From: Clostridium ihumii AP5
GTDB taxonomy: Bacteria; Bacillota; Clostridia; Clostridiales; Clostridiaceae
Direction of reading: 5' to 3'
DNA: 64,000 bases
Assembly (NCBI RefSeq): GCF_000612845.1
Contig: NZ_CCAT010000012.1
Location: 62,001-126,000 of the forward strand
Part shown: piece after piece, positions 23,826 through 33,611 of the stretch
Layout: each line of letters begins with the position of its first letter
How positions within the stretch are numbered: position 1 is the stretch's first letter
Notes under the pieces: model-generated
Databases searched by the model: none
Seen by the model: the letters and a program-made list of their open reading frames with translations, nothing else
Told to the model about the DNA's origin: nothing
Position numbers and translations under genes: made by a program

Positions 23826-25126
23826 TATATATTATAAAATTCTAAGAATGATTTCATAGCATAAGTGTGATCATCTACACCTGCAAGCTCTCTTATAGAG
23901 TGCATTGATAATGTAGGATTTCCTATATCTACTGAACGAATATTTAAATGTGTTGAATTTATTGGTCCTATAGTTGTACCACCTCTAGCATCTGAACGAT
24001 TTACAAATTTTTGTACTGGTACCCCAGCTTTTTTACATACCATTTCATATACAGCATCTGAATCAGCATCTGTTGTATATGCTTGATTTGCATTAATTTT
24101 TATAACTGGTCCTTTATTTATAAGTGGTCTACTTGTTGGATCATGTTTTTCTGGTGCTGCTGGATGTACAGCATGTGCATTATCTGCTGATATTATATAA
24201 GATTTTGCTAATGCTCTAAAGAATCCTTCTCTATCTTTTCCTAAAGATAGTACAATTCTTTCTAAGATATTAGATAACATATCTGAATCTGCACCTTGTT
24301 TTGTAGCACTACCTATTTCTTCGTTGTCATAGCATACCATCACATTTGTTGCTTGTGTTATATTAGATTTTACTAACGCATTTATACCAGCATGAACCAT
24401 TTGTAAGTCATCTAATCTTCCCATTGATATAAATTCATCATTTAATCCCACTATAGATCCTTTTTCATATTCATAAAGATATAAATCAAAGTCTATAATC
24501 TCTTCTTTATTAACTTTTAATTCTTCTGCTAATAAATTTATTAAATAATTTCCTTTTTCTAGTTTTTCATTAACTAATGATAATACTGGCAAAGTATCTT
24601 TTTGAGCATTTATCTCAAAACCTTTATTTATTTCTCTATTCATATGTATTGCCATATTAGGTATTATTAATAATGGTTTATTTATATTAACAAGTTCTGT
24701 TTTTGGAAAAAGAATATTATCACTTTTTAATATAACTCTTCCTGCAATTCCTAGTGGTCTGTCAAACCATGTGTTTAATATAGGACCACCATATACTTCT
24801 GTATTTAATCTTACATATGAATTTTCAACTGTCATTTCACAATTTGGCTTAACTCTAAATGTTGGTGAATCTGTATGTGCACCTATTAATTTAAATCCCT
24901 CTTGTTCTATTTCACCTTTACCTACTGTAAATGCTATAAGTGCAGAATTATTTTTAGTTGTGTAGTATTTTCCACCTTTTTCTAACTCCCATTTAGAACA
25001 TTCACATAATTCAGTAAAGCCTTCTTTGTTTAATACTTCTTTTACATTTTTTACTGCGTGAAATGCTGTTGGACTCTCATATAAAAAGTCTATAAGTTCT
25101 TTTGCAAATTCTAATTTTGTACCCAT
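23825..25126 (-). CDS. apeB: M18 family aminopeptidase
   Basis: This 433-aa cytosolic zinc aminopeptidase is of the aspartyl-aminopeptidase (M18) type. Metal-ligand blocks are visible: GAHTDSPTF, MVCYDNEEIGSATKQGADS, ISADNAHAVHP and a C-terminal HSIRELAG. It releases N-terminal residues from peptides. The ATG follows an AGGTGTAAATT SD. It is convergent with the small membrane protein gene and divergent from the CDF exporter gene. The symbol follows the common clostridial naming. Confidence 0.93.
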   Translation of the reverse strand: MGTKLEFAKELIDFLYESPTAFHAVKNVKEVLNKEGFTELCECSKWELEKGGKYYTTKNNSALIAFTVGKGEIEQEGFKLIGAHTDSPTFRVKPNCEMTVENSYVRLNTEVYGGPILNTWFDRPLGIAGRVILKSDNILFPKTELVNINKPLLIIPNMAIHMNREINKGFEINAQKDTLPVLSLVNEKLEKGNYLINLLAEELKVNKEEIIDFDLYLYEYEKGSIVGLNDEFISMGRLDDLQMVHAGINALVKSNITQATNVMVCYDNEEIGSATKQGADSDMLSNILERIVLSLGKDREGFFRALAKSYIISADNAHAVHPAAPEKHDPTSRPLINKGPVIKINANQAYTTDADSDAVYEMVCKKAGVPVQKFVNRSDARGGTTIGPINSTHLNIRSVDIGNPTLSMHSIRELAGVDDHTYAMKSFLEFYNI

Positions 25127-25379
25127 AATTTACACCTCGTTAAAAAATTTATTCAATTTTAGTATAACATATTTATACATTTTTTTAATTGTTTACATTT
25201 TCATTATATAGTGTAATTTATAGTATTATTACTTTGTTTTCTTCAATTTGCTTATTTTAACTTTAAATTTTATATATTAAAATAATTTAGAATAAAATAA
25301 TATTTTTAAAACATCTGAGATATTATATTAGTGTGCTATAATTTATTAAATAACATTAAAATTAATTTGGAGGAAAAAT

Positions 25380-26564
25380 ATGTTTTCTAAATTACTTGTA
25401 AAAAAATTCATTAAAAATTCTGATGATGTAAAAGATAAATCTGTAAGAGAAAGTTATGGCTATTTAGGTGGAATTATTGGTATAATTATTAATTTTCTCC
25501 TTTTCATAATTAAACTTTCTGTTGGTTTATTTAGTAATAGTATTTCTGTTATAGCTGATGCTTTTAATAACTTATCTGATGTAGGTTCTTCTCTAATTAC
25601 TATTTTTGGATTTAAATTAGCTGGAAAACCTGCTGATAAGGAGCACCCATTTGGCCATGGTCGTATTGAGTATATATCGGGATTAATTGTTGCATTCCTT
25701 GTAATGTTTGTAGGTTTCCAATTTATTTCTACTTCTGTAGATAGAATAAAAAACCCTACTAATATTAAATTTGCTTTAATTCCATTTATATTAATATTAA
25801 TATCTATACTATTCAAACTTTGGCTTGGTACATTTTATAGATACATAGGTAACAAGGTAAATTCATCAGCATTAAAGGCTACATCTGTAGATGCTTTTAG
25901 CGATGCAATTTCTTCTAGTACAGTTGCACTTGCTCTATTTATATCTAACTTTACAACGTTGCCTGTGGATGGTTACATGGGTGTTATAGTTGCTTTAATA
26001 ATTCTTTATGCTGGTTTTAACTTAATTAAAGATACTTTAAACCCATTACTAGGCTCAGCACCTGAACCTGAACTTGTAGAAAGTATACAAAAGTCAGTTT
26101 TAAGTTATGATGAAATTTATGGTGTTCATGATTTATTAGTTCATAATTATGGTCCTGGAAGAATTATCGCTTCCATTCACGCAGAGGTTCCTTGTGATAT
26201 TTCAGTTGTTAAAATTCATGAAATAATTGATAGAGCTGAAAAAGAAGTTTCTAATGAATTAAATATTTATTTAATAATTCATATGGATCCTATAAATACT
26301 GACAGCAATGAAATTTTACAAGATAAACAACTTGTAGAAGAACTTATAAAAGATTTTGATATAATAAAATCTTTTCATGACTTTAGAGTTGTTGGTGAAG
26401 GAGATATAAAAAATTTGATATTTGATGTGGTTATAGATTCTCATATACAGTTTTCTAACTCTGATGAACTAAATCTAATAAGAAAATTAAATGAAAAAAT
26501 AAAAGAAGCACATCCTCATTATAATCTTCTAATTACATTAGATAGAGATTATCTTGGAATTTAA
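25380..26564 (+). CDS. Cation diffusion facilitator (CDF) metal exporter
   Basis: The 394-aa protein has about six membrane segments and a cytoplasmic C-terminal dimerisation domain. Family motifs are SNSISVIADAFNNLSDVGSS in the first half, HPFGHGRIEY and ATSVDAFSDAISS; the metal site of the second membrane pair carries the expected Asp residues, while one position in the first (DAFNN) has Asn. A long C-terminal part (about 290-394), which is larger than in minimal CDF proteins, contains HMDPINTDS. A clear SD, GGAGG, precedes the ATG. The metal (Zn, Fe or Mn) cannot be told from sequence. Confidence 0.9.
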   Translation: MFSKLLVKKFIKNSDDVKDKSVRESYGYLGGIIGIIINFLLFIIKLSVGLFSNSISVIADAFNNLSDVGSSLITIFGFKLAGKPADKEHPFGHGRIEYISGLIVAFLVMFVGFQFISTSVDRIKNPTNIKFALIPFILILISILFKLWLGTFYRYIGNKVNSSALKATSVDAFSDAISSSTVALALFISNFTTLPVDGYMGVIVALIILYAGFNLIKDTLNPLLGSAPEPELVESIQKSVLSYDEIYGVHDLLVHNYGPGRIIASIHAEVPCDISVVKIHEIIDRAEKEVSNELNIYLIIHMDPINTDSNEILQDKQLVEELIKDFDIIKSFHDFRVVGEGDIKNLIFDVVIDSHIQFSNSDELNLIRKLNEKIKEAHPHYNLLITLDRDYLGI

Positions 26565-26585
26565 CTTAAAATTATATTATTTTCT

Positions 26586-26632
26586 TTATAAAAAATATAT
26601 GGAATATTAAATTCTATATATTTTTTTATTTT
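26586..26632 (+). terminator. Terminator of the CDF gene
   Basis: AAATATAT-G-GAAT and ATTC-T-ATATATTT form an AT-rich stem with one mismatch followed by TTTTTATTTT. Confidence 0.65.
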
Positions 26633-26989
26633 ACAATACACTTGCAAAATGTATATTTTATGTAAATTTTTATAATTTCAGAATATTTTGTTTTTAAATT
26701 CATTTATTTTCTGATAATATTTTATTTGTACTGTTAACTTTTTACTGATTTAAGAATACTATATTATGTAAATATTTATAATTCAATTTATGAACATAGA
26801 GTTTTATTAAAAATTTAAAATTTTTCACTATAATAATTTTTAAACATATATATTTATCTCACATTTTGCATAAATTAAATACAATGGTTTTAAAATAAAG
26901 TTAGGCATTTAATTAAGTATTTTAAAATCTAATTCTTATACTCTATGTTTATAATTCATTTAGTTACTTACGAATAGAGGTGTTATGTT
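26633..26989. other. AT-rich intergenic region with a widely spaced inverted repeat
   Basis: The 350-nt leader of the tandem P-loop gene holds no visible gene. AACATAGAGT at 26793-26802 is repeated in inverse at 26940-26949 (ACTCTATGTT), spaced about 137 nt apart. If transcribed, the pair could close a long hairpin 40 nt before the SD. Confidence 0.4.
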
Positions 26990-28093
26990 ATGTCAAAAAA
27001 ACAAAAACATTACTTTTTAGGTGGAAATACATCTAATGGATTTTATTCTCATTACAAATATATACTTCCTCAAGAGAAAGCAAGAAGAATTATTTGCTTA
27101 AAAGGTGGTCCTGGAACCGGCAAATCATCTCTTATGAAAAAAGTAGGAAATTTATTTCTTGAAAAGGGATATAATGTTGAATTTCATCATTGTTCGTCAG
27201 ATAGCAATTCCTTAGATGGTGTTGTAGTTAACGGACTAAACATTGCTATTTTAGATGGTACTTCTCCTCACGTTGTAGATCCTATAACTCCTGGAGCTAT
27301 TGATGAAGTTCTAAACCTAGGACAATTTTGGAATGAAGAAGGTTTTAAAGAAAGCAGAGATAAAATAGCTTCAATTCAAAAACAGATAGGTAACAATTTT
27401 AAGCGTGCTTATAGATTTTTAGCTGCTGCTAGAAATGTATATGAAGATTGGTATACATTTAATAGCGAAGCATTAGATTTAAACGAAATAAATATTTTAA
27501 AGGAAGATTTAAAGAATTTTATCTTCAAAACAAAAGTATCAAATTTAGGTTATGATAGACATTTGTTCTCTACTGCTTTTACCCCTGGAGGTGTAATAAG
27601 CTTCATTCCAAATTTAATAGAAGATGTTGAAAATGTATATATCTTAAAAGGTGGACCTGGAACATGTAAAACAGAAATATTATCTTACTTAGCAGATGAA
27701 GCAGTCCGCAGAGGTTACTATGTAGAAGTTCTTCACACTCCTCTTATGCCTGAAAAAATAGAACATGTATTAATTCCTGAACTAGATACAGCCATTGTTA
27801 CTTCTAATGAAATAAATAAATTATCAACTACTGGTATTGTCTATGATTTAAATAACTTTTTAGATGAAACCTTTATGAAAGAAAATAAAGATGAAATAGA
27901 TTATGTACGAAATACTTTTTATATTTTATTAAATAAAGCTTTATCATGTATAAATGGTTCTAAAGCATTACATGATGACTTAGAAGCTCTTTATATACCT
28001 AATATGAACTTTGAAAAAATTAATAATGCTTCAGAAGAATTAATTCAAAGACTTTTAAAATATGAAAAAGATTATTTGTCTGAATTACAATAA
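26990..28093 (+). CDS. Tandem P-loop ATPase of the PRK06851 type
   Basis: This 367-aa protein consists of two similar halves, each with a Walker A motif: KGGPGTGKSSLM near residue 40 and KGGPGTCKTEIL near residue 223. The second loop has Cys where Gly is usual. The shared block FLGGNTSNGFYSHY / FSTAFTPGGVISF marks the start of each half. Related clostridial/bacillar proteins are annotated only as ATPases. The SD AGAGGTG is 6 nt upstream of the ATG. It is a single gene with a long leader and a terminator that also serves the convergent MutS-like gene. Confidence 0.75.
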   Translation: MSKKQKHYFLGGNTSNGFYSHYKYILPQEKARRIICLKGGPGTGKSSLMKKVGNLFLEKGYNVEFHHCSSDSNSLDGVVVNGLNIAILDGTSPHVVDPITPGAIDEVLNLGQFWNEEGFKESRDKIASIQKQIGNNFKRAYRFLAAARNVYEDWYTFNSEALDLNEINILKEDLKNFIFKTKVSNLGYDRHLFSTAFTPGGVISFIPNLIEDVENVYILKGGPGTCKTEILSYLADEAVRRGYYVEVLHTPLMPEKIEHVLIPELDTAIVTSNEINKLSTTGIVYDLNNFLDETFMKENKDEIDYVRNTFYILLNKALSCINGSKALHDDLEALYIPNMNFEKINNASEELIQRLLKYEKDYLSELQ

Positions 28094-28148
28094 AACATTA
28101 TTAACTTTTAACTTGTTATATTCACTTTAAAACTCTTATAATTAATTT

Positions 28149-28202
28149 AAAATAGAAATAGCCATAATTATTAATAATCATGGCTATTTCTATTATTTTT
28201 TT
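28149..28202. terminator. Bidirectional terminator
   Basis: AAATAGAAATAGCCAT and ATGGCTATTTCTATT, with a 14-nt AT-rich loop, are flanked by A and T tracts on both sides. It lies between the convergent tandem P-loop gene and the MutS-like gene. Confidence 0.8.
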
Positions 28203-29950
28203 AAACTTTTTTCAACTTCCTTTTCTGAAGCTTTTGTAATTTCACTTGGATATCCTAAATATTTTAACAATTTTATAGCATTTCCTGTTTTACATACTCC
28301 ATTTTTCATTTTATAATCAAATACTAATCCTTCATTTTCATCTACATCTTCACAGAAGTAATAGTGTTCATATTTATCTTCAGCTACTTCTGTAAGTTCT
28401 ATATCATGTGTTGCAACTATTGATATTGCATTTCTTTCCATTATATATTTTATTATTTCTTTTGATGATGCTATTCTTTCCACTGGATTTGTTCCCCTAA
28501 ATATTTCATCTATCATACATAATGCTGTTACATCATTGTTTATTGAATTCAATATCTTAAGTAATGCTTCACACTCACCTAAATAATAGCTTTTTCCTGT
28601 GTTCACATCATCTGAAATGCTAAGTGATGTAAAAATCCTTAAAAAGCTAGCATTATAATTCTTAGTTAAAGTTGTATAAAAGGTTTGAGCAAGTAATGCA
28701 TTAATCCCTATCATTCTTAAGAACGTAGATTTACCTGACATATTAGAACCTGTTAAAACTATTCCTTTTTTATCTAAAGTTACACTATTAGAAACTGGTT
28801 CAGCTATCAACGGATGTACACCACCTTCTATAGATATGTATTGATTCTTCTGAGCAAAGTTAGGTTTTGAGTAACAAGAAACCCTTTCTCTATAACTTGC
28901 CATAGATATAAGTGCATCAATTTCACCTACTAATTTATATAACCTAATAAGACTTTCCCTTTCAGATTTTATTGTGTCTATAACATCATAGTATCCCCTT
29001 ATTTTAGTTAGAAATAAAATATTAATATATTCAATTAATATATCTGCACCTCCGGTAGCTGCTAAATATACTGACTTTTTCTCAATTTTCCCTAATGGTT
29101 TTATGAACTCTTTTATTCTTTTTCTATAATCACTTATTTCATCATTATTAATGTTTGAAATTCTCTTAGCTACTGTTATTAATCTTCCTGCATAAGCTAT
29201 TGAATTCACTTCTTCTTCTATTTCTTTAGCCGATTTATAATGAATAAATACATTTAGGAAAAATGTAAATAATACATATTGATATGCTCTAGCCCCTATA
29301 AAAAAGCATGATATTATTGCCACTACTGGTAATATTGCTGCTACATTACATAGCACTTTTTTTAATTTATTAACTTCTTTTTTACTATTAAATAAATTTA
29401 TTATCTGTCCTTTATTTTGTTTTCCTAGACCTAATAAAATAACTTGTAGTTTTTCTCTTAACTCATAGTTATTATTAAGCATTTCTATTTTTTCATCTCT
29501 TATCTTTAATTCGTTTTCTTCTATTTTAGGTGTCCTCAACATGTAATATAGTATTTGTTCTCCAGCAGTTGTACCTGTAATATTTATTTCTTTAAATACA
29601 TCATCTAAGTTTAAATCATTGCATGTTTGCTCATCTAAAACATAAAAATCTTTTTCATGTAAATCTTCAGTACTTATATTCTCAAAAAATTTCTTAACTT
29701 TCTTTAAGTCAACTTTTTCAGCATCATTATATGGCCATCTTTCAGATACATATATAATTCTTTCCTCAAATTTTTGTTTTTTATAAAAATAAATACTTAA
29801 TACTATAAATATTGCCGTAACAATAAAACCTATTTGATAATAAATACTGCCTTTCTCTCTACCTAAGTATAATGTCCCAACAAAACATCCAATTGTTATA
29901 CCTATCATAAACATAAATAATGTTTTAAGTATCATTATCTTATTCTTCAT
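28193..29950 (-). CDS. Membrane-anchored MutS-like ATPase
   Basis: The 585-aa protein has two membrane pairs, one at the N-terminus (about 8-55) and one near 205-240, and a C-terminal MutS domain V: GSNMSGKSTFLRMIGINALL (Walker A) and TALCMIDEIFRGTNP (Walker B/D-loop), followed by SIVATHDIELTE. The mismatch-recognition domain I and the clamp region of MutS1 are absent. Such membrane MutS paralogues are known only as annotated families in Firmicutes; a role in mismatch repair is unlikely. ATG at 29950 has GGGAG 9 nt upstream. It is monocistronic. Confidence 0.8.
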   Translation of the reverse strand: MKNKIMILKTLFMFMIGITIGCFVGTLYLGREKGSIYYQIGFIVTAIFIVLSIYFYKKQKFEERIIYVSERWPYNDAEKVDLKKVKKFFENISTEDLHEKDFYVLDEQTCNDLNLDDVFKEINITGTTAGEQILYYMLRTPKIEENELKIRDEKIEMLNNNYELREKLQVILLGLGKQNKGQIINLFNSKKEVNKLKKVLCNVAAILPVVAIISCFFIGARAYQYVLFTFFLNVFIHYKSAKEIEEEVNSIAYAGRLITVAKRISNINNDEISDYRKRIKEFIKPLGKIEKKSVYLAATGGADILIEYINILFLTKIRGYYDVIDTIKSERESLIRLYKLVGEIDALISMASYRERVSCYSKPNFAQKNQYISIEGGVHPLIAEPVSNSVTLDKKGIVLTGSNMSGKSTFLRMIGINALLAQTFYTTLTKNYNASFLRIFTSLSISDDVNTGKSYYLGECEALLKILNSINNDVTALCMIDEIFRGTNPVERIASSKEIIKYIMERNAISIVATHDIELTEVAEDKYEHYYFCEDVDENEGLVFDYKMKNGVCKTGNAIKLLKYLGYPSEITKASEKEVEKSLKK

Positions 29951-30107
29951 AAATATCATCTCCCATCTAATATGCAAAAATAATAATTAAATTTAACTAT
30001 TATTTTTAACTTTTCTTATATTTAATTTAATAACAACCTTCAAAGTTGCAATAAATTTTTGTATCATTTTTTAGAAATAAAAGATTGCATATTAATTTTA
30101 CCATATA

Positions 30108-30160
30108 TTCATAGGGTTCCAAGTTAGAATTAAAAATAATTTCTTTATCATCAGCTTTTC
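30108..30160 (+). repeat. Dispersed repeat head, copy C (partial)
   Basis: ATTCATAGGGTTCCAAGTTA is followed by AATTAAAAATAATTTCTTTATCATC, matching about 45 nt of the heads of copies A1 and B. The hairpin tail is absent. It lies about 160 nt upstream of the MutS-like gene, again in the orientation in which the AACCCTATA end points to the minus-strand gene. The rest of the region 29951-30309 shows only AT-rich sequence and the SD GGAGG of the next gene. Confidence 0.5.
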
Positions 30161-30309
30161 AAATTTATAAGTCATTCTTAATTTTAAATAAAGATTCAAC
30201 TAAAACAAGAGTAATTTCCTTTTTAATCTTAGAGCTCTATACATATAATAAAAGTTATTGTATAATAATATTTTTATTATAGATATTTAAAATATGGAGG
30301 TTTACTTTT

Positions 30310-30597
30310 ATGTTTGAAATAATAGAACGTGATTTAGAAGAAATTTTAAAGGAAAAAATTAAAAGTTGTGATTTTGCCATTAGTAATATAGATTCCCTTG
30401 ACAGTACAAAACATATGGATAAAGTTTTTTTATCTAGAGCTCAATTTAAATTTACATTAATAAAAGACTTTAATTATGATGATACATATAAATCTGTTTT
30501 AGATGATGTAAATGAAGCATTAAAAATTAATCCAAATAGTTTAGATGGTAAAAAACTTAAAATTGAACTTGAAGAACTCTTAAATAATTATAAATAG
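30310..30597 (+). CDS. Small helical protein of unknown function (95 aa)
   Basis: The sequence is predicted to be entirely helical and resembles one TPR-like helix bundle (EALKINPNSLDGKKLKIELEELL at the C-terminus). No catalytic motif is visible. SD GGAGG lies 9 nt upstream of the ATG. It stands alone between a divergent MutS-like gene and the convergent helD gene. The TPR resemblance is weak. Confidence 0.65.
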   Translation: MFEIIERDLEEILKEKIKSCDFAISNIDSLDSTKHMDKVFLSRAQFKFTLIKDFNYDDTYKSVLDDVNEALKINPNSLDGKKLKIELEELLNNYK

Positions 30598-31082
30598 AAA
30601 TATTTAATTTTTTCTAAGTATTTTTATTTATACTAAATTTTAAAACATATTTCTACTGTTTTCAAATTTAAATATGACAATTTTTTTATACTTTTTACAA
30701 ATATTTTATTTTATTATACTGAATATTGTGATATATTATGTTTATACAATGCTAAAATAAGCTTAAAACTTATTTTAAGGCAACTGATTTTTTCCATTAC
30801 TGATTAAAAAAATAATAAGGTTTTACCTTATTATTTTTTTATATACAATGTATTTTTTTATATTTAAACCCTATAAATGTTATTTTATCTATTTCATTTT
30901 TTAATTATTATATTAACAAAATATGTATTGTGATATGATAATTTTGATGTTGTTAAGATATGAAAATAAAATACTTATTTTATTTTTACATGTTTATTAT
31001 TATAAGTAAACATAATTCTATGCACAAATTTACCCTAATATTATGTAAATAGGATGAGATTTTAAACTCTCATCCTATTACC
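30598..31082. other. Intergenic region with two hairpins
   Basis: No gene was found. AATAATAAGGT-TT-ACCTTATTATT (30814-30837) followed by TTTTT is a good plus-strand terminator, but 215 nt past the nearest gene, so a small RNA could end there. AATAGGATGAGA and TCTCATCCTATT (31048-31080) form a hairpin just after the helD stop codon that lacks a strong T tract on the minus strand. Confidence 0.5.
30811..30841 (+). terminator. Terminator-like hairpin
   Basis: An 11-bp perfect stem AATAATAAGGT/ACCTTATTATT with a 2-4 nt loop followed by TTTTT. It may end the transcript of the 95-aa gene, or a short RNA. Confidence 0.7.
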
Positions 31083-33221
31083 TTATTGTTTTGATATTGT
31101 TGCTAATTTGTGTAATGCTCTTGTTGCCATTACATAATTTAACTTTTTCATATTAGAATACTTATTTTCATCGTTCTCGTCTGTTTTAACAATTATAACT
31201 CCATCAAACTCTAAACCCTTAGCATAGTATGATGGCATTATTGTAAGTCCATGAGTATAATTTATATGCTCTTTTGTAATTAACTTATAATTCAACTTAT
31301 TAAATAACATATTATTTAACTGCTCTGCTTCTTCCTCATTATAAGTTATAATTGCTATATTTTCTAACTCTTCATTTCTCATATTTTCTATAATATTTAA
31401 TATTTTATCCATAAATTCTTGATTACTATTAGTGCTTACTTTTTCAACTGGCTCTCCAGCTCTAACTAATGGTACTATATCACTATCTTCTAGAAAACTA
31501 TTTGCATATTCCATAATCTCTTTAGTAGATCTATAGCTTTTTTCTAATTTATATTCACTTATATTTAAATCTTTTATATATTTTTCTAATGTAAGCATTG
31601 CACTTGAACTAGTAAGTGGTAATAATCTTTGATTTGTATCTCCCACAATAGTAAATGAGTTACATTTTGTAAGTTCTTTTACTGCTATAAATTGTAATGG
31701 AGAATAATCCTGTGCTTCATCTATTACAATGTGTTTAACTTCATTTTTTAATTTAAATCCTTCTAATTTTACTTTTAAATATAATATTGCAGCTAAATCA
31801 CCTTCAAACAGTTCTTTATTATCATTTAACTTATTGTATATTTCTAATACACTTGGACTATTTAAATAATTAAGAGATTTTTTTAGTTCAATTACATCTT
31901 TTAAAAGTTCTCTAATTTCTAATTTCCTATTAAATTCTATATTATTTATTTCAAGTTCTAGTTCATCTTTTGAAAGACATTCTTTCATCTTACTAAATTT
32001 TTCTTCTATAACCTTAAATTCTTCATTTCTTATATCTTTAATTTTAGAATAAATTATTCTTTTTATTTTTTGACTTCTTTTAAATAAAGGCATATTAACA
32101 AAATATTCATTGAACATTTTGTTCATTTCATCATCATCTACTACTACTTTTTCTCTTAGCTTTACATATTTGCATTCATAAAAACTTTTATTTAAATTTG
32201 AAATATAATTATCTAACTCTTCTTTAAAATCTAATGATGATTTATATGCTATTTCTTTTTCAAAGTTTTCATCTCCATTTAAAACTTTTTCCATAACATC
32301 TTTCAGTGATAATACATCTTCAGTATCTATTATTTCAGATGCAAAGTCCAAGAATGTACATTGCTTCACGCCACTCTCGCCCAAGCTTGGCAACACTTCT
32401 GATATATAATCCATAAATATATGGTTAGGTCCTAAAATTAATACTTTATTTTCAAAGATTTGTCTATTGTTATATAAAAGATATGCCACTCTATGAAGTG
32501 CTATTGTCGTTTTTCCACTTCCAGCTACTCCATCAACTACAACCGCTTTATATTTATCTTCTCTTATAATTCTATCTTGTTCTTGTTGAATAGTCATTAC
32601 TATATCTTTAAGCTTCTCTGAGGAATTTTTACTAAGAACCATTTGTAATATATCATCATCTACATTCATATCTGAATCAAACATACCATTTAAAATACCT
32701 TTTTTTACAATGTATTGCCTTCTTCCAAGTATATTAACATCAACATCTCCCATAGGTGCACTATATTTAGCTTCTCCTAATGATCCATGATAAAATAATG
32801 ATGCTACTGGTGCTCTCCAATCTACTATTACTGGTTCGAAACGCCCTTCTGGAGTTACACCAAATCTTCCAAGGTATATTTTGTCTATTCCAAAATCTTC
32901 TTCACTAAACTCAACGCTTCCAAAGTATGGTGAATATTTTAATATGTTTAGTTCTTTAAGTTTTCTGTCTATAGTAGTAAATGCTTCTTCTTTTACAAAC
33001 CTTTCGTGATCAAAGTATTCTATTATTTTATCTTCATCTTCTTTATATTCATCAATAATATTTTTTCTATACTGTACTATATAATCAGTTATTTGTTTAC
33101 GCTTTTCTAAATAAGACAATGTTTCGCTATTTATAATTTCAATTACATCTTTTAATTTTTCTTTTTCGATTTCAAGCTCTAATTCTTTTTTTAATTCTTC
33201 ATTCAATTCTTTATTAGACAT
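31083..33221 (-). CDS. helD: HelD-like UvrD/Rep superfamily 1 helicase
   Basis: The 712-aa protein has a long N-terminal coiled coil (about 1-65), a UvrD-type ATPase with Walker A VAGSGKTTIALH (near 233-245), HIVIDEAQDYSPLQ (Walker B) and VGDTNQRLLP, and a C-terminal YAKGLEFDGVIIV / YVMATRALHKL block. HelD proteins bind RNA polymerase through the N-terminal coiled coil and recycle stalled complexes using ATP. The length is slightly shorter than B. subtilis HelD. SD AAAGGA precedes the ATG. It is monocistronic. Confidence 0.88.
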   Translation of the reverse strand: MSNKELNEELKKELELEIEKEKLKDVIEIINSETLSYLEKRKQITDYIVQYRKNIIDEYKEDEDKIIEYFDHERFVKEEAFTTIDRKLKELNILKYSPYFGSVEFSEEDFGIDKIYLGRFGVTPEGRFEPVIVDWRAPVASLFYHGSLGEAKYSAPMGDVDVNILGRRQYIVKKGILNGMFDSDMNVDDDILQMVLSKNSSEKLKDIVMTIQQEQDRIIREDKYKAVVVDGVAGSGKTTIALHRVAYLLYNNRQIFENKVLILGPNHIFMDYISEVLPSLGESGVKQCTFLDFASEIIDTEDVLSLKDVMEKVLNGDENFEKEIAYKSSLDFKEELDNYISNLNKSFYECKYVKLREKVVVDDDEMNKMFNEYFVNMPLFKRSQKIKRIIYSKIKDIRNEEFKVIEEKFSKMKECLSKDELELEINNIEFNRKLEIRELLKDVIELKKSLNYLNSPSVLEIYNKLNDNKELFEGDLAAILYLKVKLEGFKLKNEVKHIVIDEAQDYSPLQFIAVKELTKCNSFTIVGDTNQRLLPLTSSSAMLTLEKYIKDLNISEYKLEKSYRSTKEIMEYANSFLEDSDIVPLVRAGEPVEKVSTNSNQEFMDKILNIIENMRNEELENIAIITYNEEEAEQLNNMLFNKLNYKLITKEHINYTHGLTIMPSYYAKGLEFDGVIIVKTDENDENKYSNMKKLNYVMATRALHKLATISKQ

Positions 33222-33566
33222 ATCATCATTCCTTTCTACAAGAAGAAATTTTCACAAGTATTTTACGCTTGTAAATAACTACTATTTAGACATGTTCAAA
33301 TTGATTCTTTTAGTATATATAATTTCCCTTTAAACCTCAAGACTACAAATTTATATGTATTTGTGATATAATTATATATAGAGATAGTGTTTATATTTTT
33401 AAACTACTCTTATAATTTAAATTCTATCAAATTTTTGTCAAAATATACACTCTTATAGTTCAAATCTTACACTATTTTCTCAATATGTTATATTTTATAA
33501 AATTAACTTACTCATAAAAGCACATAATAATTTAATTTTAGTCTAAACTCTATTTATTTATATTGA
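33222..33566. other. AT-rich intergenic stretch without recognised features
   Basis: About 345 nt, including the helD promoter region. Apart from AT-rich runs I see no gene, repeat copy or riboswitch. Confidence 0.5.
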
Positions 33567-33568
33567 AA

Positions 33569-33602
33569 AAAAATAATAGGGAGAATACATCCCCCCTATA
33601 AA
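33569..33602 (-). terminator. Terminator of the dipeptide epimerase gene
   Basis: On the minus strand TATAGGGGGG, an 8-nt loop and CTCCCTATTA form a stem with a G bulge, followed by a run of eight T. Confidence 0.75.
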
Positions 33603-33611
33603 TTATTACTT

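Noticed and set aside
30867-30876. AAACCCTATA resembling the inverse end of the dispersed repeat
   Set aside because: The match is only about ten bases and the flanks do not align, so chance is enough.
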